Positions 26,661-35,127 of a stretch of DNA of 37,771 nt are shown piece by piece. Numbering within the stretch: the first letter of the stretch is position 1; every line of letters starts with the position of its first letter. The position numbers and the translations under genes were made by a program. Source of the DNA: Desulfobulbaceae bacterium. Lineage in GTDB: Bacteria > Desulfobacterota > Desulfobulbia > Desulfobulbales > VMSU01. The DNA is taken from contig VMSU01000162.1 in NCBI GenBank assembly GCA_013792005.1, positions 1-37,771 on the forward strand, in the 5' to 3' direction. A model generated the notes under the pieces. The model was not told the origin of the DNA and did not search any database. It was given only the letters and a program-made list of their open reading frames with translations.

Positions 26661-27770
26661 TCACAATGCTTGAAAACAAGCATCCCAATCCTTGCGCACC
26701 GGGTCATACCCCTGACCCTGAATCGCAGCACATACTTCAGCTACCGAACGAATATCATCGACAGTAAACTGCTCATCAGAGTCTTCCCCTTCGGCATACC
26801 CGCCAGGTGAGGTGCAGGAACCGGCAGAATATCGAGTCGGCCCTAAACCAACCATCCCATTACGGTACCTGGCCTCCTCCCTGGTGGAAAGAAGCAGCCC
26901 AACATCATGATCAAAGATTCGCAAGGCAAAGATAAGCTGGCTTAGATCGCGCTCCGACACCGGCGCCAAGGCCCGAAACCCACCTTCCGCCGGACGAATC
27001 CTGGGAAATGAGACGGTAAATCCCGTGCGCCAGAATCGTTTCCTCAACCACGACAGGTGAAGACCCAAGACCAATCCTTCAGTCCGCCAATCCCCCAAGC
27101 CGAGCAAGGTCCCGATACCGACTTCACGCATACCGGCAGCAGCCGCCCGTTCCGGGGTCGCTAAGCGATAGGTGTAATCTGCTTTATTCCCTGAAAGATG
27201 TAATTGTTGATACAATTCAGGGTTGTACGTCTCCTGATACACCGCCACGCTGGTAATCCCTGCGGCAAATACTCGCGCGTATTCAGCCTCTGTCAATGGC
27301 TGAATCTCAATAGAGAGAGAGGCAAATCGATCTTTTAAGCGCTCAGCCACCTGTTCAATATATTCAACACCCATCATCTTCGGGGCCTCGCCTGAGACCA
27401 GAAGCAGATGGTTGACGCCACGATTTTTAAGGGTATCGGCCTCTTTTTCCACTTCTTCGAGGGTCAACCGGCGGCGACGGATCGGATGTTCCGCTGAAAA
27501 ACCACAATAGAGACAGCGATTGGTGCAATAGTTGGAGACGTAAAGCGGGGCATAGATCTGAACCACCCGACCAAAGCGCTGCCTGGTGATGGTTTGGGAT
27601 TTGGCAGCCATCACAGCAAGATGCTCATCCGCTCTTGGCGAGACAAGCGCTGCCAAATCGTTTAGCGAAAGCACCTCGGCGCGAAGTGCGCGCTGTACAT
27701 CTTCGTTGGTACGCGTGGCGATAAGACGCGCCAAGTCGCGGTAATCAGGGAGAGAAAATGTGGTAGCCAT
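26661..27770 (-). CDS. thiH: 2-iminoacetate synthase ThiH (radical SAM)
   Basis: ThiH splits tyrosine to dehydroglycine (2-iminoacetate) and p-cresol, supplying the C2-N3 unit of the thiamine thiazole ring under anaerobic conditions. The 369-residue protein has the radical-SAM cluster motif [10 protein letters not shown] (about residues 82-91), SAM-fold segments [13 protein letters not shown] and [13 protein letters not shown], and the C-terminal BATS region ending [14 protein letters not shown]. Its start overlaps the thiG stop by one base (TGATG), so translation is coupled. Use of ThiH in place of glycine oxidase (ThiO) fits an anaerobic or microaerobic lifestyle. Confidence 0.95.
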   Translation of the reverse strand: MATTFSLPDYRDLARLIATRTNEDVQRALRAEVLSLNDLAALVSPRADEHLAVMAAKSQTITRQRFGRVVQIYAPLYVSNYCTNRCLYCGFSAEHPIRRRRLTLEEVEKEADTLKNRGVNHLLLVSGEAPKMMGVEYIEQVAERLKDRFASLSIEIQPLTEAEYARVFAAGITSVAVYQETYNPELYQQLHLSGNKADYTYRLATPERAAAAGMREVGIGTLLGLGDWRTEGLVLGLHLSWLRKRFWRTGFTVSFPRIRPAEGGFRALAPVSERDLSQLIFALRIFDHDVGLLLSTREEARYRNGMVGLGPTRYSAGSCTSPGGYAEGEDSDEQFTVDDIRSVAEVCAAIQGQGYDPVRKDWDACFQAL

Positions 27771-28537
27771 CAGCGGATAAAATCAAGACCCGTCTGCGGG
27801 GATGATGCCTCCGCCTCATCCGAGACTGCGCCGAGTCCAGATTCAAACGCCACTCGCCCGGCAATAACAGCCAAGCGGAAGGCATCCGCCATCCGCACTG
27901 GATCACCGGCCACAGCAATCGCGGTGTTAACCAACACCGCATCGGCGCCCATCTCCATAGCATCAGCCGCATGGGAAGGAGCGCCAAGCCCTGCATCCAC
28001 CACCACCGGCACCCTGGCCTGAGAGATGATAATCTCGATCTGATACCGAGTAACCAAACCCCGATTAGTACCGATAGGCGCAGCAAGCGGCATGACCGCA
28101 GCCGCCCCGACATCCTGCAACCGTAACGCCAGAATCGGATCGGCATTAATATAAGGAAGCACAACAAAGCCATCTTTAACCAGCTCCTCGGTGGCAAACA
28201 AGGTATCCACCGGATCGGGCAGCAAGGTACGGGGGTCGGGCGTTACTTCGAGTTTGACCCAATCTCCACCGCCGGAAGCCCTGGACAATCGAGCCAGGCG
28301 AACGGCCTCACTCGCATTGCGCGCCCCGGCAGTATTGGGAAGGAAGAAGAATTTGTTGCGATCAAGAACCTGCATGATGTCATCGGTCGGATCATTTAAA
28401 TCGATGCGCCGAAGGGCCACGGTCACCATCTCACACCCCGAGGCATCAAGGGCTTGACGCATGACATCCGCCGATGAAAATTTTCCTGTTCCAGTAAATA
28501 AGCGCGAGGCAAAGGTTTTGCCAGCTATGGTTAGCAT
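27770..28537 (-). CDS. thiG: Thiazole synthase ThiG
   Basis: ThiG condenses 1-deoxyxylulose-5-phosphate, 2-iminoacetate and the ThiS thiocarboxylate into the thiazole phosphate. The 255-residue TIM barrel shows [18 protein letters not shown] at the start, [34 protein letters not shown] with the Schiff-base Lys (about 96), [19 protein letters not shown] and [15 protein letters not shown]. Length and motifs are standard. It follows thiS with one base between and overlaps thiH by one base. Confidence 0.96.
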   Translation of the reverse strand: MLTIAGKTFASRLFTGTGKFSSADVMRQALDASGCEMVTVALRRIDLNDPTDDIMQVLDRNKFFFLPNTAGARNASEAVRLARLSRASGGGDWVKLEVTPDPRTLLPDPVDTLFATEELVKDGFVVLPYINADPILALRLQDVGAAAVMPLAAPIGTNRGLVTRYQIEIIISQARVPVVVDAGLGAPSHAADAMEMGADAVLVNTAIAVAGDPVRMADAFRLAVIAGRVAFESGLGAVSDEAEASSPQTGLDFIR

Positions 28538-28538
28538 T

Positions 28539-28760
28539 TCAACCGCCCCCGATAAAACGAATTAATTCCAGCTCACACCCTTCGGTCAACTGTTTGGAAG
28601 GGTAATCGGCTCGGGTCAGGATCTGACCGTCAAGTTCGACCACGACAGTTTCAGGGTCAAAGCCCAAGGCCTTGACATATTCCGAGACCGACACACCAAC
28701 CGGCGCCTCCTTCTCTTCTCCATTCACAAGTATTTTCATAAGTAATGTTTTATGACTCAT
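28539..28760 (-). CDS. thiS: Sulfur carrier protein ThiS
   Basis: ThiS is a small ubiquitin-like protein that carries sulfur as a C-terminal thiocarboxylate. The core reads [13 protein letters not shown]...[18 protein letters not shown] and ends in GGG, giving the required Gly-Gly tail. The first ATG (28760) gives 73 residues, while the ATG at 28739 (MKILVNG) gives the usual 66. Neither has a good ribosome binding site, so the start is open and the shorter form is favoured by the family. It lies 30 bases after thiF and one base before thiG. Confidence 0.92.
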   Translation of the reverse strand: MSHKTLLMKILVNGEEKEAPVGVSVSEYVKALGFDPETVVVELDGQILTRADYPSKQLTEGCELELIRFIGGG

Positions 28761-28790
28761 TTAAAGTAGTAATCACGTTGTAGCTTACCG

Positions 28791-29588
28791 TTACCCCAAG
28801 CCCAACAAAATCCTAAGCACCTGATTCGCCTGATGATGAGCGGCAATACCAACCCGAGGGGCCATCAATCCCTGCCCCGGTTTGGCTTCTGCTGCGCCGT
28901 CGCCAACAACATAGACATTCGGGCGGATCTTTCTGGTAACAATCAGATTGTTATCATCAAATCCTGCCAATCCCGAAGCGCCGACATACCCGACCCCAGG
29001 AAGTTCCTTTAATACCGTCCGCAAGGCAGTCGCCTTCATCCTAGCCCCGTCAAAGCACTCAACCAGGACATCAACCTGCTGAAACACGTAAGGAATATTA
29101 GTTTCCGTCAACTCGTCGTCAAAGATTTCCACTTTGACATAGGGATTGATTCTGGCCAGATTCTGCCGCATGGCCTCAGTCTTTTTCATCCCTACCTGAT
29201 CGACAAAGAACTGCTGCCGATTCAGATTACTGGGTTCGACCACATCATAATCAGCAAGAAGTATCGATCCCACACCGATCCGGGCCAAGGCAATAGACAC
29301 CACCGACCCCAAACCACCAAGCCCCATAATGCCGATGGCGCGATCCTTAATTTTTTCCTGCACCCCAGGGGTATGCCGGGCATAGAGCAGGTGCTCCATC
29401 TCCGTATGACCAATCTGCTCTCCACGCTTGATGAGCCAGCACTGATCACCATCCTTCACCTCTATCGAAGCAGACACAGGAAAACCATTGACAATAAAAA
29501 CATCTGCCTCGGGTTTAATCTGCCTGGCCAGATCCTCAAGGTGAATTCCAGGCTGGAACTCATAGGGTCTTTCATTGACCTTCAGCAT
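28791..29588 (-). CDS. thiF: ThiF-type adenylyltransferase with N-terminal ThiS-like domain
   Basis: ThiF adenylates the C-terminus of ThiS with ATP, preparing it for sulfur transfer. The 265-residue protein has an N-terminal ubiquitin-like segment (residues 1-60: MLKVNERPYEF, FIVNGFPVSASIEVKDGDQCW) that lacks a Gly-Gly end. The E1-like domain follows, with GIMGLGGLGSVVSIALARIG (nucleotide loop, about 92), DYDVVEPSNLNRQ and VDVLVECFDGARMK. I recall this architecture as 'ThiF family 2' in anaerobes. The start is the ATG at 29588 with GGAGGAG upstream; an in-frame extension from 29621 covers that ribosome binding site. It is the first gene of the thiF-thiS-thiG-thiH operon. No TPP riboswitch was recognised upstream. 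Confidence 0.9.
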   Translation of the reverse strand: MLKVNERPYEFQPGIHLEDLARQIKPEADVFIVNGFPVSASIEVKDGDQCWLIKRGEQIGHTEMEHLLYARHTPGVQEKIKDRAIGIMGLGGLGSVVSIALARIGVGSILLADYDVVEPSNLNRQQFFVDQVGMKKTEAMRQNLARINPYVKVEIFDDELTETNIPYVFQQVDVLVECFDGARMKATALRTVLKELPGVGYVGASGLAGFDDNNLIVTRKIRPNVYVVGDGAAEAKPGQGLMAPRVGIAAHHQANQVLRILLGLG

Positions 29589-29786
29589 TGTCCGCTCCTC
29601 CAGCCGGGGCGAAATCCACAAAATGAGAGGTTCTATAAAATCATCAAAGACAGAAGATAATACTCAACTCATGGCGGGGAGGGTAGAATTTTTTTGCTTC
29701 CATGTGCAAATATCCGGGCAGCAACACCCCACAGACCACAAAAGCCACGGCATCACACCTAACGAAAATGGTATTTTTTAGTGACA

Positions 29787-29820
29787 GCGGAGGAGAAATT
29801 GGTAATATTCTCCGCTCCGC
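29787..29820. repeat. Hairpin in the thiF / ykgJ divergent gap
   Basis: GCGGAG-GAGAA pairs with TTCTC-CG-CTCCGC around the loop ATTGGTAATA, an 11-bp stem with a 2-base bulge. It lies in the 291-base gap between thiF (minus) and the YkgJ-type gene (plus). No T-run follows on either strand, so it is not a plain terminator. Nothing else was recognised in the gap. Confidence 0.45.
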
Positions 29821-29879
29821 AAACTGATTGACGCACCACGTAACTAATCCATGAATTCCCAATCTTCTCAATCATTACG

Positions 29880-30274
29880 ATGAAAAGCAGAAACTACCAG
29901 GGTGTTGATATCAACGAACCCGCCACCTGGATTCAATTCAAAAAACACCTCTGCCAGGACTGCCAGGCCGGATGCTGCACCCTGCCGGTGGAGGTGCGAA
30001 CCAAAGACTTGGTTCGCATGGAGATCATAGATCCCTTTGAAGCCGATGAACCGCCAAAAAAATCGCCCAGAGGTTGATGAAGGCTGGCGTTATTGACCAC
30101 TTTAACTTCAAGAACACCATCTTCTCTCTGGCGCGCAAGGCTAACGATGACTGCATTTATATCGACAGCGCATCTCGCCGGTGCACGATTTACGAGAAAC
30201 GCCCGGACACCTGCCGCAACCATCCGGCCATCGGCCCCCGTTCCGGCTTCTGCGCCTACAGCAAGCAAGGCTAG
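29880..30274 (+). pseudogene. YkgJ-family cysteine-cluster protein, split by a -1 frameshift at an A7 run
   Basis: Two overlapping open frames together read as one YkgJ-type (Zn/Fe-chelating, CxxCxxxCC) protein of about 131 residues. Frame 1 (29880-30077) gives MKSRNYQGVDINEP...HLCQDCQAGCCTLPVEV and runs into a stop after PPKKSPRG. Frame 3 (continuing to 30274) gives MKAGVIDHFNFKNTIFSLAR...DDCIYI...RRCTIYEKRPDTCRNHP...GFC. Adding one A to the run at 30056-30062, or slipping back one base there, restores the reading PPKKIAQRLMKAGVI, which is what I expect for the family. The in-frame heptamer is A_AAA_AAA, a classic slippery site. Alternatives are a sequencing or assembly error in the homopolymer, a true mutation, phase variation or programmed frameshifting. 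Both halves keep their cysteines and conserved residues, which argues against long decay. Confidence 0.75.
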
Positions 30275-30291
30275 CTAAGGTGATCAGGGAA

Positions 30292-30642
30292 TTAACAGCC
30301 TTCAACCTTCTTTGGCGTCTTCTTTTTTGCCGGCTTGGCAACCAAAGATTTCATATAGGCGATCAAATCCTGCATCTCCTCACCATCAACGGCAATCGCT
30401 TTTCCACCCAAGGGCCGTTCAATGCACATATTAACAAACTCAGCCAAGTTCCCTTTTTCAGCCAGATCAGGGCTTAAGTTCTTTCCGCCCGGATGACAGG
30501 TAACACAACTTTTTCCGGTGGTTCCGCCCCCAAGTGTTGGACTCTCAAAAAGGGCCTTGCCCTTATCGACGTTAGCGGCATAGGCCACAGTCAGACTCCC
30601 TGCCATCAAAACGGCTGTCATCAGAACCAATGTCTTGTTCAT
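30292..30642 (-). CDS. Small class I c-type cytochrome
   Basis: This is a 116-residue periplasmic electron carrier. It has a signal peptide (MNKTLVLMTAVLMAGSLTVAYA), then a single haem-binding motif CVTCH at residues 46-50 and the C-terminal pattern CIERPLGGKAI...GEEMQDLIAYMKSL, in which a Met (EEM or AYM) is the likely second axial ligand. The tail KPAKKKTPKKVEGC is strongly basic and ends with a Cys. The mature protein is about 94 residues. The ribosome binding site is AGAGGGG. It converges on the YkgJ-type gene and lies about 180 bases downstream of the oxidoreductase gene, with no obvious shared promoter. Confidence 0.88.
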   Translation of the reverse strand: MNKTLVLMTAVLMAGSLTVAYAANVDKGKALFESPTLGGGTTGKSCVTCHPGGKNLSPDLAEKGNLAEFVNMCIERPLGGKAIAVDGEEMQDLIAYMKSLVAKPAKKKTPKKVEGC

Positions 30643-30825
30643 AGAATCCCCTCTACGGTAAAGATTAATGCCCCTTCAACGATTTATCTCACTGGTCCAT
30701 GGCCACCATGAATTTCAAGTAATAAACCACTGAAACATTCACAGATATCGATAATACAACCGTGACCCAACCAGCGACTTCTCTTTTTCCGATACCATGC
30801 CGAAAAAATCATCACAAGTCGATTA

Positions 30826-32310
30826 TTACTCCTCATCCTCGCACACAATATCCTGCCCACAAGTACACGCCCTGCCCTTGAAGCTGAAAAAGAATGTAAG
30901 CCCCTTGCGTACGGTATCTGAAAATATCTTCTTGGCATACACTGAGCCAACCACCTTCTTGTTGATCTCTCCCAAGGTCGGATAAGGATGAATGGCGGAA
31001 GCAATGCGAGACAGCCCTACCCCACCATTCATAATAGCCACCCATTCGCTTAATAGATCCCCGGCATGAGGCCCCAGAATCTGCACACCAAGCGGCTTCT
31101 CCCGATGATCAAGCAGCAGTTTGATTCGACCGACACCATCACCTTCGGCCAGACCCCGATCATTACTGCTAAACTCTTCACTCCATACCGAATAGTCAAT
31201 ACCGGCAGCCTGTGCCCTCTTCTCATTCATGCCAATACTGGCAAGCTCCGGATGAGTATAGGTGCACCAGGGCACATAGGTATAATCAGTCTTTTTGGGC
31301 AGATGAAATATGGCATTGCTCAAGACCACACCTCCTTCATACCCTGCCACATGGGTGAATTGATACCCACCAATAACATCGCCTGCGGCATAGATGTGCT
31401 TGTGACTGGTCTTGAGATACCTGTTGACCGTGATCCCCTGACGATCATATAGAACCCCGATCTTTTCAAGCCCAAGGCCTGAGACATTGGGACTGCGGCC
31501 AAGGGCCACCAGAATCGTTTCAACCCTGATCGTGCCAACCTCCCCACCCTCCTGCTGAACTACAACCTCACGTTCGCGGCCCAAATCTCCCACCCGGAGC
31601 ACAGAGGTATTCATCAAAAACCTCACTCCTTCCTGCTCCAAAACCTGCTGCACCACATCGGCCAGATCCTGATCTTCCTTGCTCAATATCTGACCGCTCC
31701 GTTGAATCACCGTCACCTTTGTACCAAGCCGGCAAAAGGCTTGTGCCATTTCTATGGCGATTGGGCCAGCGCCAAGAATAACCATCGAACCGGGAAGGGA
31801 ATCCAAATAGAAGATGTCGCGATTAGTCAAATATGGAGTGCTGTCAAGCCCTTCAATCGGCGGCACCGCAGAGGATGAACCGGTGGCGATCACCCAGGTT
31901 TTGGCGGAAATGGTCTTGCCGCCCAAGGTAATCGCGTGCTCGTCGCGGAACTCAGGATTGCCGAATTCCACCTTCGCGCCCAGCTTGCAGAACCTCTCCA
32001 CCGAATCGTGCTTCTGGATAACACTGATCACCGACCTGATCCGGGCTGAAACATCCTTAAAATCAACAGGTGGCGGCGTGATGGCAGGAAGGCCGAATTT
32101 CGGCCCATTTTTCATCAGATGATAGACATGGGCCGTCTTGATCAGAGTTTTACTGGGCACGCAGCCATAATGGAGGCAATCCCCGCCCAAGGCCTCTTCT
32201 TTTTCAATGAGCAAGGTCTTGGCGCCAAGTTGAGACGCCCCGGAAGCTACAGTGAGTCCGGCAGCGCCGCCACCAATTATCCCGATGTCGTAATCAAAGT
32301 TAGCCACCAT
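30826..32310 (-). CDS. Pyridine nucleotide-disulfide oxidoreductase (dihydrolipoamide dehydrogenase / MerA-like)
   Basis: This is a 494-residue FAD flavoprotein. GIIGGGAAGLTVASGASQLG binds FAD. LGGDCLHYGCVPSKTL holds the redox-active Cys45-Cys50 pair, MVILGAGPIAIEMAQAF binds NAD(P)H, YAAGDVIGGYQFTHVAGYEG is the second FAD motif, and AIHPYPTLGE gives the C-terminal His-Glu dyad. There is no N-terminal HMA domain and no MerA C-terminal Cys pair, so it is not classical mercuric reductase; it may act on lipoyl or another disulfide. An unusual tail ends GRACTCGQDIVCEDEE, adding three Cys. The start is the ATG at 32310 behind GGGAG; a TTG at 32355 is less likely. Confidence 0.9.
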   Translation of the reverse strand: MVANFDYDIGIIGGGAAGLTVASGASQLGAKTLLIEKEEALGGDCLHYGCVPSKTLIKTAHVYHLMKNGPKFGLPAITPPPVDFKDVSARIRSVISVIQKHDSVERFCKLGAKVEFGNPEFRDEHAITLGGKTISAKTWVIATGSSSAVPPIEGLDSTPYLTNRDIFYLDSLPGSMVILGAGPIAIEMAQAFCRLGTKVTVIQRSGQILSKEDQDLADVVQQVLEQEGVRFLMNTSVLRVGDLGREREVVVQQEGGEVGTIRVETILVALGRSPNVSGLGLEKIGVLYDRQGITVNRYLKTSHKHIYAAGDVIGGYQFTHVAGYEGGVVLSNAIFHLPKKTDYTYVPWCTYTHPELASIGMNEKRAQAAGIDYSVWSEEFSSNDRGLAEGDGVGRIKLLLDHREKPLGVQILGPHAGDLLSEWVAIMNGGVGLSRIASAIHPYPTLGEINKKVVGSVYAKKIFSDTVRKGLTFFFSFKGRACTCGQDIVCEDEE

Positions 32311-32379
32311 CAACACTCCCGGATTATTTTGGTTCAATGAGAAAACATTTGACAAACAACCCCTAATACACCATAGAAC

Positions 32380-33373
32380 TTACAGTCGATCAAGAGGACT
32401 TTGTAAGTTGCGGATATCTCTAGCCATCACGTGGGTATAAATTTCAGTGGTTTTCACATCCGCATGGCCCAGCAGTTCCTGAAGTACCCGAATATTCACC
32501 CCGTTCTCCAACATATGAGTGGCAAAACTGTGCCGCAGGGTGTGGCAACCTATCTTCTTGTCAATCCCGGCCACCTGCGAGGCATTTTTCACCGCTTTCT
32601 GTAAGCCGCTCTCAATAACATGATGGCGCATCACCTTGCCAGACCTGGGGTCGACAGAGCGATCGCGTGAAGGGAATACCCACTGCCATCCAGTCTCCTT
32701 CGAAGCGCTTTTATATTTGCGAGCCAACGCCTCTGGCATTGTTACTTCACCGAAGCCTTCTTCAAGATCACGGTGATGCAGCTTTTTAACCGCTTCGATA
32801 TGGGAGTGAAACTCATCACGAATGTTCCGGGGTAGAACAGTGGTCCGATCCTTGCCTCCTTTGCCGCCCCGTACAAAGATAAGGTTCTGACCGAAATCAA
32901 CATCCTGCACGCGGAGACGGAAACACTCCATCAACCTCAGTCCAGCGCCGTAAAGCAGTCGGGCCATGAGCAGGTGCTTACCTTCCATAGCCGCAAAAAG
33001 GCGTTGAACTTCGGACTGAATAAGCACAGTGGGCGGGCCTGGCGATTCGTTTACTACGAATAGGTGAGATTTGGCCGTCAAGGGGCTTGTCGAGCACATC
33101 TCTGTATAGAAAAACCAGCGCGTTTAGGGCTTGACGCTGGGTCGCTGCCGAGACCTTACCTTCTGTGACGAGAGAGGACAGAAAAATTTCTACCTCCTTA
33201 GCCCCCAAAGTATTGGGGTGGGTCTTGCCGCCAAAGTGATGTATGTAGCGTAAAATCCACTGGCAGTAAGTTTTTTCAGTGCTATATGCGTAGTGATGAT
33301 AGCGAAGTACCTCACGAGTTTGATCCATCAGCTTGAGCTTGGGATTAGGACGGAACTTTGGTTTATTTTCCAT
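32380..33373 (-). pseudogene. intI: Integron integrase IntI (tyrosine recombinase), frameshifted
   Basis: Two overlapping frames encode one IntI-type integrase of about 330 residues. The N-terminal SAM-like core-binding domain (from the ATG at 33373, MENKPKFRPNPKLKL, with AGAGGG upstream, through YHHYAYSTEKTYCQWI and LDKPLDGQISPIRSKR) ends in the wrong frame near 33045. The catalytic domain resumes one base on (PGPPTVLIQSEVQRLF) and reads to 32380. All catalytic residues are kept: Arg in LYGAGLRLMECFRL, the KGGKDR loop, HTLRHSFATHML, LLGHADVKTTEIYTHV with the Tyr. The IntI-specific extra patch (HHRDLEEGFGEV...LARKY...WQWVFPS) is present. Losing one base around 33044-33058 would repair it. It points away from the cassette array, as usual. 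A real inactivating mutation or a sequence error are both possible. Confidence 0.85.
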
Positions 33374-33380
33374 ATTTGCC

Positions 33381-33540
33381 CTCTTAATATCGTAATAAGT
33401 GGAAAAATAGATCGTAATGGTAATAAGTGGACTGACAATGCCCACTTATTCCATATTATACTCTTTAATATCACAATAAGTGGAAAATTTGTCCGTATAT
33501 AGTATGTGATATGCTGGACTACTTTCCACTTATTCAACTG
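33381..33540. other. attI-like region with repeated AATAAGTGG motif
   Basis: The 170 bases between the integrase start and the first cassette contain AATAAGTGG three times in direct orientation (33394-33402, 33422-33430, 33475-33483) and twice inverted as CCACTTATT (33442-33450, 33526-33534). Two of the direct copies belong to a longer imperfect repeat, CTCTTaATATC..AATAAGTGGAAAA...CGTA, with a period of about 81 bases. The last inverted copy lies 5 bases before the first cassette junction at GTTAGCG (33540). This is where attI, the integrase promoter and the cassette promoter are expected. Confidence 0.65.
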
Positions 33541-33561
33541 TTAGCGCCAAAATGAGTGATC

Positions 33562-33742
33562 ATGGAAAAAACAGTAAGAGATAAATTGGTCGAAAAATTA
33601 AGATCAATAAAAAATCAGGGCCTTATGTTTTTTGAGAGAGCCTCTTTAGATCTCGATGGATGCACATTTGGAACTGACCAGTTTGGAAAAGTTGCAAAAG
33701 ACGAATTTTGGAATCAACTAGAACCGTCTAACCAAGAACTTG
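33562..33742 (+). pseudogene. 5' fragment of cassette-1 gene, cut by the IS3-family element
   Basis: An ATG at 33562 opens a frame of 60 codons (MEKTVRDKLVEKLRSIKNQG...NQLEPSNQEL) up to the left end of the insertion sequence. Read on, the frame enters the element and stops at 33906. Joined to position 35159, leaving out the element and one CTTG copy, it continues in frame through the downstream fragment (35179-35937) as a single 319-residue protein. It lies directly inside the first cassette, 22 bases after the cassette junction. Confidence 0.75.
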
Positions 33743-33811
33743 TGTTTTGGCTCAGCGTGAATTGGACTTTTGGTTCGTTTGTGATAAACCATCACGAACG
33801 GAGGAAAGTCC

Positions 33812-34120
33812 ATGCGAAAGAAGCGTCACAATTACACCCCAGAAGAAAAAGTTTCCATTTTGAGACGTCACCTGATCGAGCGTATCCCAGTATCCGACCT
33901 GTGTGACGAGCAACAACTTCAGCCCACGACTTTTTACCTTTGGCAGAAGCAGTTTTTCGAGAACGGAGCCGCAGCATTTGCCTGTAACGACCGCCCTCAA
34001 AAGCGTGCTGAAGAAGTCAAAATCCAGCAGCTTGAGGCCAAACTAAGCAGAAAGCACGAAGTTCTCTCCGAACTGATGGAGGAACACATCAAGCTAAAAA
34101 AAGAACTTGGGGAGCTCTAA
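33812..34120 (+). CDS. IS3-family transposase OrfA
   Basis: This is a 102-residue protein with an N-terminal helix-turn-helix (RHNYTPEEKVSILRRHLIE...ISDLCDE-like, LQPTTFYLWQKQFFENG) and a C-terminal leucine-zipper-like coiled coil (VKIQQLEAKLSRKHEVLSELMEEHIKLKKELGEL shown as VKIQQLEAKLSRKHEVLSEL and MEEHIKLKKELGEL). OrfA binds the inverted repeats and, alone, usually limits transposition. A GGAGG ribosome binding site lies upstream (CGGAGGAAAGTCC). Its last codons overlap OrfB through a slippery A7 (34096-34102), as expected for making the OrfAB fusion transposase. Confidence 0.92.
   Translation: MRKKRHNYTPEEKVSILRRHLIERIPVSDLCDEQQLQPTTFYLWQKQFFENGAAAFACNDRPQKRAEEVKIQQLEAKLSRKHEVLSELMEEHIKLKKELGEL
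34096..34102 (+). promoter_or_regulatory. Programmed -1 frameshift site A_AAA_AAA_G between OrfA and OrfB
   Basis: In the OrfA frame the codons are CTA AAA AAA GAA, so the heptamer A_AAA_AAA is correctly phased for -1 slippage. After slipping, the frame continues open through ALTGGWVPHDIRDAIVDYT into OrfB. This is the standard IS3-family way to make the OrfAB fusion. Confidence 0.8.
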
Positions 34121-35127
34121 CCGGCGGCTGGGTTCCTCATGACATTCGCGACGCCATTGTTGATTATACCAAGGAGTGGAGCGACAAGGCGGATATCCAC
34201 CTAAAGTGCTTCATCTCCTGGCTGTCGGTCTCAAAGAGCAAGTTTTACACCTGGGTCGAGCGGTACGGCAAAGCGAACGAACACAATGCCCCTATTCCTC
34301 GCGATTTCTGGCTTGAATCCTGGGAACAGGAAGCCATTGTCAGGTTTGCCCTCGACAACCCGCTTGAGGGATATCGGCGCCTGACTTTTATGATGCTGGA
34401 TCAGAATATCGTGGCCGTCAGCCCCTCAAGCACCTGGCGTGTTTTAACAAAGGCAGGCCTGCTGAAAAAGTGGAACCAAAAACCATCTCTCAGGGGAACC
34501 GGGTTCGTTCAGCCTCTGCTGCCTTTTGAACATTGGCATGTTGATGTCTCTCACCTCAACATCCGTGGCACCTTCTACTACCTGTGCAGCTTTCTGGATG
34601 GGTGCAGTCGTTCAATCATCCATTGGGAAATCAGAGAGCAGATGACTGAGAGAGACGTAGAAATCATACTCGAAAGAGCAAAGGAGAAATACCCGGCAGC
34701 CAGACCTCGGATCATTTCCGACAACGGGCCTCAGTTCATTGCCAAAGATTTCAAGGAGTTCATCAGAATTTCAGGAATGACCCATGTGCGAACTTCACCC
34801 TTTTATCCGCAGTCAAACGGCAAACTGGAGCGGTTCCACAAAACCATCAAAAGTGAATGCATTCGTCCCGGAGTTCCGCTTTCCCTTGACGATGGCCGCA
34901 GAATTGTCGAGAAGTACATTGAGCACTACAACACCGTCAGGCTTCACAGCGCCATTGGCTACGTTACCCCGGCCGACAAGCTGAATGGCCGGGAAAAAGA
35001 AATATTCAAAGAGCGAGACAGAAAACTTGAAGAGGCCAGAGAACTGAGAAAGCAAAAACGGCAAAAAGCTTTCTCTGAAATCATGAGCCCAGGGCAAGCT
35101 GATTTACCATTAAGTCAGACGGGCTAA
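34102..35127 (+). CDS. IS3-family transposase OrfB (DDE integrase domain)
   Basis: Expressed by -1 frameshifting from OrfA, this frame is open from about 34102. It first encodes a segment with FISWLSVSKSKFYTWVERYG and WEQEAIVRFALDNPLEGYRRL (an HTH_21-like part), then the rve/DDE domain: HWHVDVSHLNIRGTFYYL (first Asp), ISDNGPQFIAKDF (second Asp), SPFYPQSNGKLERFHKTIK (catalytic Glu) and EHYNTVRLHSAIGYVTPADK. The first in-frame ATG is at 34390, which would cut off the N-terminal part, so the fusion is the likely active form. All three catalytic residues are present, so the element may be functional. Confidence 0.9.
   Translation, partial: RTWGALTGGWVPHDIRDAIVDYTKEWSDKADIHLKCFISWLSVSKSKFYTWVERYGKANEHNAPIPRDFWLESWEQEAIVRFALDNPLEGYRRLTFMMLDQNIVAVSPSSTWRVLTKAGLLKKWNQKPSLRGTGFVQPLLPFEHWHVDVSHLNIRGTFYYLCSFLDGCSRSIIHWEIREQMTERDVEIILERAKEKYPAARPRIISDNGPQFIAKDFKEFIRISGMTHVRTSPFYPQSNGKLERFHKTIKSECIRPGVPLSLDDGRRIVEKYIEHYNTVRLHSAIGYVTPADKLNGREKEIFKERDRKLEEARELRKQKRQKAFSEIMSPGQADLPLSQTG

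Noticed and set aside
29589-29879. Possible TPP riboswitch ahead of the thiF-thiS-thiG-thiH operon.
   Set aside because: I looked on the minus strand for the conserved CUGAGA and the downstream ACCUG/GGGA elements and did not find them; only one bulged hairpin is visible.
30826-32310. Mercuric reductase as the name for the disulfide oxidoreductase.
   Set aside because: It lacks the N-terminal HMA domain, the C-terminal vicinal Cys pair of MerA, and any mer genes nearby.
33381-33540. The repeated AATAAGTGG motif as a CRISPR-like array.
   Set aside because: The repeats are 9 bp, of mixed orientation and unevenly spaced, with no cas genes.
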